From positions 3,240 through 67,239 of the forward strand of contig CAZDQL010000028.1 in the NCBI GenBank assembly GCA_964507325.1: DNA of 64,000 nt, given 5' to 3'. The position numbers and the translations under genes were made by a program. This stretch comes from CAZDQL01 sp964507325 (GTDB taxonomy: Bacteria; Planctomycetota; UBA1135; GCA-002686595). The notes under the pieces were generated by a model. That model made no database searches. It was not told the DNA's origin and was given only the letters and a program-made list of their open reading frames with translations. Below are positions 59,187 through 64,000 of this stretch, one piece after another. Within the stretch, counting starts at the first letter, position 1. Each line of letters starts with the position of its first letter.

Positions 59187-61784
59187 TCAGCACTTGGCGA
59201 AGCCGCAGGAGTGGCACATCACGCACCCCTCGCTGAAGGCCAGCTCGCCGGTGTTGCACATGGGGCACTTGACCTTGTACTGAGCGAGGTTGCGGTCCTG
59301 CTCGGCGGAGGGTGAAGGAGCGGGAGGGGGAGGGGCTGAGGCTGGGGCTGGGTTGGCGGAGGCCTCCCCGCCCGAGGTGGCCCCCTGGGCGGTGCCGTCG
59401 GGGCGCACCTTGCCGAGCAGCAGCGGCTCGAGTCCATGCTTGCCCTTCACCTCGAGGTAGCGGCGCAGGGCGGTCGCCAGGCCGTCCGCGAGCGACATGA
59501 TGCGCCCGTCCTTGGTCGGCACCGAGAGGCTCGACCCGATCCCCGAGAGCTGACGCACCGCCGTGTCCAGGCTGCCGTTCGAACGCAGCCACAGGGAGAG
59601 GATGCGGCAGATCGCCTCCAGGTCGGAGTTCGCCACGTCGCCCCCCTTGCCGAGCTGGGCGAAGACCTCCCGCTCGCGGCCGGAGACGGGCTCGACCGTC
59701 ACCTTCACGTGCATGTTGCCGAAGGGGGTCATCTGCCGGATCCGCAGGGCGGTCATGATCTCCGGCAGCTTGATGGGGGCCAGCTCGGGCCCATCGGGGG
59801 TCGTCGCCAGGAGCAGCGGGGTGGCCTCGACGAGATCCTCCGCGGGCTCTGCGGACTCGGAGCGGCCGCTGGAGTCCTTGAGCGCCATCGGCTGCTGCTC
59901 GCGGCAGCCGTCCCGGTAGACGGTCACGCCCTTGACGTCCAGGTCGATCGCCAGGCCGTAGATCTCGCGCACGTCCTCGGGGGAGGCGTCGTGGGGGAAG
60001 TTGATCGTCTTCGAGATCGAGGCGTCGCAGTGCCGCTGGAAGGCGGCCTGCATGCGCATGTGCCATTCGGGGGTGATGTCGTGGGCGGTGACGAACTTGC
60101 GGCGGTGCTCCTCCGGAATGCCCTCGATCCCCTGCAGCGTCCCGCGCTCGACGATCTCCTCGACCAGTTCCTCCGACCAGTAGCCGGCGGTCCGCGCTTC
60201 CCGCTCGAAGACGGTGTTCACCTCGCGCATGATCGTCGGCCGACCCCGCACGTCCTTCATCACCTGCCGGTCGAAGGCCAGGCTGAACATCGGCTCGATG
60301 CCGCCGGAGCAGTTGGCGATGATCGAGATGGTGCCGGTGGGCGCGATGGTCGTGGTGTGGGAGTTGCGCATCAGCCGCCCGGTGTTCTCCCAGTCGGAGC
60401 CCTCCCAGGCGGGGAACACGCCGCGCTCGTCGGCCAGGATCTCGGAGGCCAGGTGGGACTCCTCGTTCAGGACCCGCATCACCTCCTCGCCGAAGGCCGC
60501 GCCGGCGTCCGAGTCGTAGGGCAGGCCCAGTTGGTAGAGGGCGTCCGCGAACCCCATCACGCCCAACCCCACGCGCCGCGTGGTTTTCGACATGTTGTCG
60601 ATCTGCGGCAGGGGGTAGCGGTTGACCTCGATCACGTCGTCGAGGAAGCGCGTGGTCGTGTGCACGACCTCCTTGAAGGCCTCCCAGTCGAAGTGCGCCG
60701 CGTCTCCCTCTCCACGTGCAAAGCTACCCAGGTTGATCGAGCCCAGGTTGCAGGAATCGAAGGGGTGCAGGGGCTGCTCGCCGCAGGGGTTGGTGGCCTC
60801 GATCAGGCCCACGTTCTTGATCGGGTTGCGGGCGTTGATGCGATCGATGAAGACGATTCCCGGCTCGCCGGAGCTGTGGGCGTGCTCGATGATCAGGTCC
60901 CAGAGCTCCCCCACGGTCCAATACTCGCCGGTCGGCTCACGCTCGGCGTTGCGCTTCTCGAGCTTCGACCAGATCTTGGTGCGCGGGTTCTGGACCTCGT
61001 GGACCCTGCCCGAATCGACCTCGAGGTCGTCCAGGAAGCGCGCGGTGATCGCGACCGAGATGTTGTAGTTGTTGAGCTTGGTCCGATCGTCCTTGATCGT
61101 GATGAACTCGTAGATGTCGGGGTGGTCGATGCGCAGGATCCCCATGTTGGCCCCGCGTCGGAAAGCCCCCTGCTGGATGGCGTCCGTGGCCTTGGAGAAG
61201 ACCTGGATGAAGGAGAGGGGCCCCTCGGTCGTCCCCCCGGAGGAGCGCACCAGGTCCCCCGCGGGACGCAGCCGCGAGAAGCTGAAGCCCGTGCCGCCCC
61301 CCGCCTTCTGGATCAGGGCGGTGGCCTTGACGGAGTCGAAGATGCCCTCGATCGAGTCCTCCACCGGCAGGACGAAGCAGGCGGAGAGCATCCCCATCTC
61401 GCGCCCTGCGTTCATCAGGCAGGGGCTGTTGGGCATGAACGTGCGCTCCGCCATCAGGCCGTAGTAGTCGCGCGCCACGCCCAGCGCCTGCTCCCAGGCG
61501 TCGGCGTGGAAGCGCACCTCCGCCTGAGCGACGTGGGAGGCTACGCGCCAGAAGAGCTGCCGCGGGGTCTCGATCACCTCCCCCGTGTCCGGCGACTTCT
61601 TGAGGTAACGACGTTCGAGCACGGTGATCGCGTTGGCCGCAAGGTCGGGCTCGGGCAGATCGGCGGGCGGATCCACGGCGCGCAAGGCCGCGCGCGCGAG
61701 CTCCGCTCCTCCTGCGGAGGCGTGGTCGGTGCCGGGGCGGGTAGTGCGGGCCATCTCTGCTGTGTAGTACGTCGTCGGCTTCAC
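59187..61784 (-). CDS. nrdJ: Vitamin B12-dependent (class II) ribonucleotide reductase
   Basis: An 865-residue reductase starting at GTG with a perfect AGGAGG 8 nt upstream. Motifs: TFMPNSPCLMNAGREMGMLSACFVLPVEDS, KAGGGTGFSFSRLRPAGDLV, ATNPCGEQPLHPFDSCNLGSINLGSF with the Asn-Cys-Glu catalytic residues, and SHTTTIAPTGTISIIANCSGGIEP. A C-terminal region holds a zinc-ribbon-like motif CPMCNTGELAF...CVMCHSCGFAKC. It makes deoxyribonucleotides with adenosylcobalamin, independent of oxygen. No cobalamin riboswitch fits in the 121-bp leader. murJ lies upstream on the same strand. Confidence 0.95.
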   Translation of the reverse strand: MKPTTYYTAEMARTTRPGTDHASAGGAELARAALRAVDPPADLPEPDLAANAITVLERRYLKKSPDTGEVIETPRQLFWRVASHVAQAEVRFHADAWEQALGVARDYYGLMAERTFMPNSPCLMNAGREMGMLSACFVLPVEDSIEGIFDSVKATALIQKAGGGTGFSFSRLRPAGDLVRSSGGTTEGPLSFIQVFSKATDAIQQGAFRRGANMGILRIDHPDIYEFITIKDDRTKLNNYNISVAITARFLDDLEVDSGRVHEVQNPRTKIWSKLEKRNAEREPTGEYWTVGELWDLIIEHAHSSGEPGIVFIDRINARNPIKNVGLIEATNPCGEQPLHPFDSCNLGSINLGSFARGEGDAAHFDWEAFKEVVHTTTRFLDDVIEVNRYPLPQIDNMSKTTRRVGLGVMGFADALYQLGLPYDSDAGAAFGEEVMRVLNEESHLASEILADERGVFPAWEGSDWENTGRLMRNSHTTTIAPTGTISIIANCSGGIEPMFSLAFDRQVMKDVRGRPTIMREVNTVFEREARTAGYWSEELVEEIVERGTLQGIEGIPEEHRRKFVTAHDITPEWHMRMQAAFQRHCDASISKTINFPHDASPEDVREIYGLAIDLDVKGVTVYRDGCREQQPMALKDSSGRSESAEPAEDLVEATPLLLATTPDGPELAPIKLPEIMTALRIRQMTPFGNMHVKVTVEPVSGREREVFAQLGKGGDVANSDLEAICRILSLWLRSNGSLDTAVRQLSGIGSSLSVPTKDGRIMSLADGLATALRRYLEVKGKHGLEPLLLGKVRPDGTAQGATSGGEASANPAPASAPPPPAPSPSAEQDRNLAQYKVKCPMCNTGELAFSEGCVMCHSCGFAKC

Positions 61785-61905
61785 GCGGAATCCTCCTGAA
61801 CATCCGGCATCCGAGGCACCCCTGGGCCGCGATTCCCCGAGTAAGGCGCCGAAGGTCGATGATCCTTCGATCGGCTCGTCCGATCAAGGCTCGGTCGGGA
61901 CAAGA

Positions 61906-63591
61906 TCAAGAGCCCGTTCCCCCCTTCCCCGATCTGGCTCGGCGGCTCAGGCGAGCCCAGGTCGTGCGGGCTTCGGGGACCCCCAGCGCGAGGGCCGTGA
62001 CGCCGTAGACGGCCACTCCAGAGACGATGGCGAGCAGCAGCGAAAAAGTCCGGCCCAAGGGTTGCGCGAGCGCGCGCTCGATGTTCCAGGCCAGCGCGCC
62101 CATGACGACCGCCGCGACCAGCGTGCGCGTCAACGGCTGGAGGAAGGTGGTGCGCCCCTCGGGAAGTCCCAACTTCCTGCGCAAGCCGGGCAGCAAGAGC
62201 ACGAGGCTCAACCAACTGGTGACGGCGGTCGCGAGCGCCAGTCCATCGACGTCCATCCCCGCCCCCAGGACCAGGAGCAGGTTCAGCCCCACGTTGCCCA
62301 CCAGCGCCACCACCGAAATCGCCACGGGCGTCTTGAAGTCGCCCAAGGAGTAGTAGGTGCGCGCCACCAGACCGGTCGCTCCCGCGGGCAGGATCGCCAG
62401 GCAGAGCATCTGCAACGCCGCCGTCGCCCGCGCCACTCCCTCGGCCCCGAAGGCGCCGTGCTCGAAGGAGACCGAGATCACCGGCCGGGCGAGCACGGCC
62501 AAGCCGATGCTGGCGGGCAGCGCCACGAAGGCGATCGCTCGGTGGGTCGTGTCGTGCAGGTCCCTCACCGCGCGTCGATCGCGGCGGTGACCGTGGGCCT
62601 GCAGCGCCGGGAAGACCGCGCTGGTGGCGGCCACCGCGATCAAGGCCATCGGGAACTGCTGCACCCGGTTGGCGTAGTAGTGCAGGGTCGGACCGCCGTC
62701 GGGCAGGAGTCCCTCCGCCATCAACCCGTCGAGCATGACGTTGATCTGGTAGACCGCGGCCCCCAGGGCCAGGGGAGCGCTGGCCCACAGCACCGACCGC
62801 GGCCGCGTCATTCCCTCCGGGCGTGGGGCGGAGCTCCCCCTCCCCAAGAGTCCCACCTTGCCAAGCGCCGGCACTTGCACCAGGAGCTGCGCCAAGCCCG
62901 CTCCCATGACCCCCCAGGCGAGCCAACGGGCCATCTCGAGATCGCGGACATCGTCCACGCTGTCGGGTCGACCGAAGCCGTAGGTGCCCACCAGTCCGAG
63001 CAGCACCAGGATCCAGACCAGGTTCATCGCCGCCGGCGCCCAAGCGGGGGAGGAGAAGTGCCCCCGGATCTGCAGGGCCCCGCTGACGAGGGCCGCCAGG
63101 CAGACCAGGATCAGGAAGGGAGTGACGCGCACCACCAGCTCGCGCACAGGCCCGGGGTCGGCGCCCATCCAGGCCCAGCCGGTGAGCGGCATCTGGTCGG
63201 GGAGCAGGGCCACCACCCCACAGAGCACCGCCGTCAGGGCCAGGAGCAGCCCCAGGAGCACGCGCGCCGTCTCGAGGAAGAGGCGCTTGCCGGCCTCCTC
63301 CCCATGGTCCCCGTCGGTGCGCGTCAGGGCCGTCTGGAAGGAGGTGGAGAGCGCCCCCTCCCCCAGGAAGCGCCGGAAGAGGTTCGGCACCCGCCAGGCG
63401 GTGATGAAGGCGTCGTAGACCGCCGAGCGATCGCCGAAGAGGGCCGCGGAGAGGATCTCGCGCACGTACCCCAGGACGCGGCTGACCAGCGTCAGGACCG
63501 ACACCAGGGCGGTGCGGCGCAGCAGTCCCCGGTGGCGGGTGGTGAGGTCGACTCCCTGGGTGCCGTCGGTCACTGAGCCCGGACTATTCAT
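61906..63591 (-). CDS. murJ: Lipid II flippase MurJ
   Basis: A 561-residue, 14-helix MATE-like (MVF) membrane protein: RRTALVSVLTLVSRVLGYVREILSAALFGDRSAVYDAFITAWRVPNLFRRFLGEGALSTSF is the MurJ signature; NRVQQFPMALIAVAATSAVFPAL is the second conserved block. It translocates lipid II across the inner membrane for peptidoglycan synthesis. The assigned ATG (63591) lies inside the left arm of an inverted-repeat element; the encoded N-terminal ~15 residues (MNSPGSVTDGTQG...) therefore come partly from the element. GTG 63573 is an alternative start. It is immediately upstream of nrdJ on the same strand. Confidence 0.92.
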   Translation of the reverse strand: MNSPGSVTDGTQGVDLTTRHRGLLRRTALVSVLTLVSRVLGYVREILSAALFGDRSAVYDAFITAWRVPNLFRRFLGEGALSTSFQTALTRTDGDHGEEAGKRLFLETARVLLGLLLALTAVLCGVVALLPDQMPLTGWAWMGADPGPVRELVVRVTPFLILVCLAALVSGALQIRGHFSSPAWAPAAMNLVWILVLLGLVGTYGFGRPDSVDDVRDLEMARWLAWGVMGAGLAQLLVQVPALGKVGLLGRGSSAPRPEGMTRPRSVLWASAPLALGAAVYQINVMLDGLMAEGLLPDGGPTLHYYANRVQQFPMALIAVAATSAVFPALQAHGHRRDRRAVRDLHDTTHRAIAFVALPASIGLAVLARPVISVSFEHGAFGAEGVARATAALQMLCLAILPAGATGLVARTYYSLGDFKTPVAISVVALVGNVGLNLLLVLGAGMDVDGLALATAVTSWLSLVLLLPGLRRKLGLPEGRTTFLQPLTRTLVAAVVMGALAWNIERALAQPLGRTFSLLLAIVSGVAVYGVTALALGVPEARTTWARLSRRARSGKGGTGS

Positions 63592-63756
63592 GAGCGTTCG
63601 CCCCAGTGCGTGCCAAGTTCGCCGTGGTGCACGAGTTGGCGCCGATCGGCGCGCAGGCGGGGCCTCTGCGCCCCGTCGAGCACCGACCGGCACCAACTCG
63701 TGTGCCCTGGCGAACTTGGGGCGTGCTGGGGGGGACGCTCATGAATAGTCCGGGCT
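63576..63756. mobile_element. MITE-like inverted-repeat element overlapping the murJ start
   Basis: Two 69-bp arms (63576-63644 and 63688-63756) are inverted repeats: the outer 22 bp are identical and 58 of 69 positions match overall. A 43-nt GC-rich centre separates them. It is 181 bp long and has no open reading frame of note. Outer ends carry GGACTATTCATGAG. I infer a non-autonomous transposable or fold-back element; no target-site duplication is obvious. Seven of the eleven mismatches would remain G-U pairs in a plus-strand RNA. Confidence 0.65.
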
Positions 63757-63774
63757 GAGGTGTCCAGCGCGCGC

Positions 63775-64000
63775 TCAGGCGAGCAGCTCGGCGGCGAGGC
63801 GCTGCACCAGCTTGCCGTCGACCGCTCCGCGGTGCTCTGCCATGACCGCCTTCATCACGCGACCGAGCTCCTTCTTCGAGGTCAGGCCCAGCTCGTCGAT
63901 GGTGCGCTGCACCAGGGCGCGCGTCTCTTCCTCGTCGAGCTCGCGGGGCAGGTAGCCCTTGATGACCTCGATCTCGGCCCGCTCCGTGTCGGCGCGCTCC
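63775..64000 (-). CDS. GatB/YqeY domain protein, C-terminal part (runs off the window)
   Basis: The last 75 codons of a minus-strand gene whose start lies beyond base 64000. The sequence ERAEIEVIKGYLPRELDEEE, then TSKKELGRVMKAVMAEHRGAVDGKLVQRLAAELL is characteristic of the YqeY family, which shares the GatB C-terminal helical domain and may bind tRNA. It is not flagged by a start codon in this window but is a real partial gene. The inverted-repeat element separates it from murJ. Confidence 0.85.
   Translation of the reverse strand, partial: ERADTERAEIEVIKGYLPRELDEEETRALVQRTIDELGLTSKKELGRVMKAVMAEHRGAVDGKLVQRLAAELLA

Noticed and set aside
61785..61905. Cobalamin riboswitch upstream of the B12-dependent reductase
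   Set aside because: The space to murJ is only 121 bp and no B12-box-like core was seen; the clear element is just the AGGAGG ribosome-binding site.

Overview
The window is about 68% G+C and gene-dense. It looks like a chromosomal scaffold from a flagellated member of the Planctomycetota, probably a high-G+C lineage. The lineage is inferred from the gene mix: an ECF sigma factor translationally coupled to a very large Ser/Thr kinase, an ECF sigma factor with its own membrane anchor, a sulfatase, an octaheme cytochrome with TPR repeats, HEAT-repeat and BlaI/M56 regulators, and a complete hook/rod operon. No rRNA or other phylogenetic marker is present to prove it. A run of 100 N at 49220-49319 shows this is a draft assembly.

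Layout. 0.1-6.3 kb: exported HEAT protein, then a BlaI / M56-protease / coiled-coil operon behind a tandem palindromic operator. 6.4-11.3 kb: transketolase-like enzyme, then a minus-strand group (class V aminotransferase, DUF6807 lipoprotein, orphan prepilin-like protein). 11.4-16.1 kb: ECF sigma factor plus 1364-aa membrane kinase. 16.3-24.5 kb: LuxR/PAS regulator, MltA, RCK-C membrane protein, TPR lipoprotein, MoxR ATPase, a two-gene glutamine-type NAD synthetase and an ArsR-DUF2087 regulator. 24.6-28.1 kb: a decayed gene, then an ECF sigma / anti-sigma / RseB-like operon. 28.3-34.1 kb: Ca-binding exported protein, tRNA-Arg(CCG), SGNH protein, phosphoheptose isomerase, Cys-rich peptide and membrane-anchored ECF sigma factor.

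34.1-48.3 kb: two head-to-tail flagellar operons on the minus strand, fliK-flgD-flgE and flgF-flgG-flgA-flgH-flgI-flgJ-flgN-flgK-flgL plus two small extra genes. A strong hairpin separates them. Each is preceded by a sigma-54 type -24/-12 element whose predicted start lies at the first codon. 48.5-51.9 kb: rpiA, the assembly gap, and feoAB with a Fur-box-like operator. 51.9-59.2 kb: octaheme cytochrome/TPR protein, sulfatase and a DsbD-type thiol reductant transporter. 59.2-64 kb: class II ribonucleotide reductase, murJ, a MITE-like inverted repeat overlapping the murJ start, and the C-terminus of a YqeY-like protein.

The most important observation is the DsbD-like gene at 55858-58290. Its reading frame is interrupted only by one UGA, exactly where the first cysteine of the thioredoxin-domain CxxC motif belongs (U-V-N-C). 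A two-tier stem-loop with a GGC apical loop lies 4-47 nt downstream, as expected for a bacterial SECIS. Standard gene calling would split it into two broken genes; I read it as one 810-residue selenoprotein.
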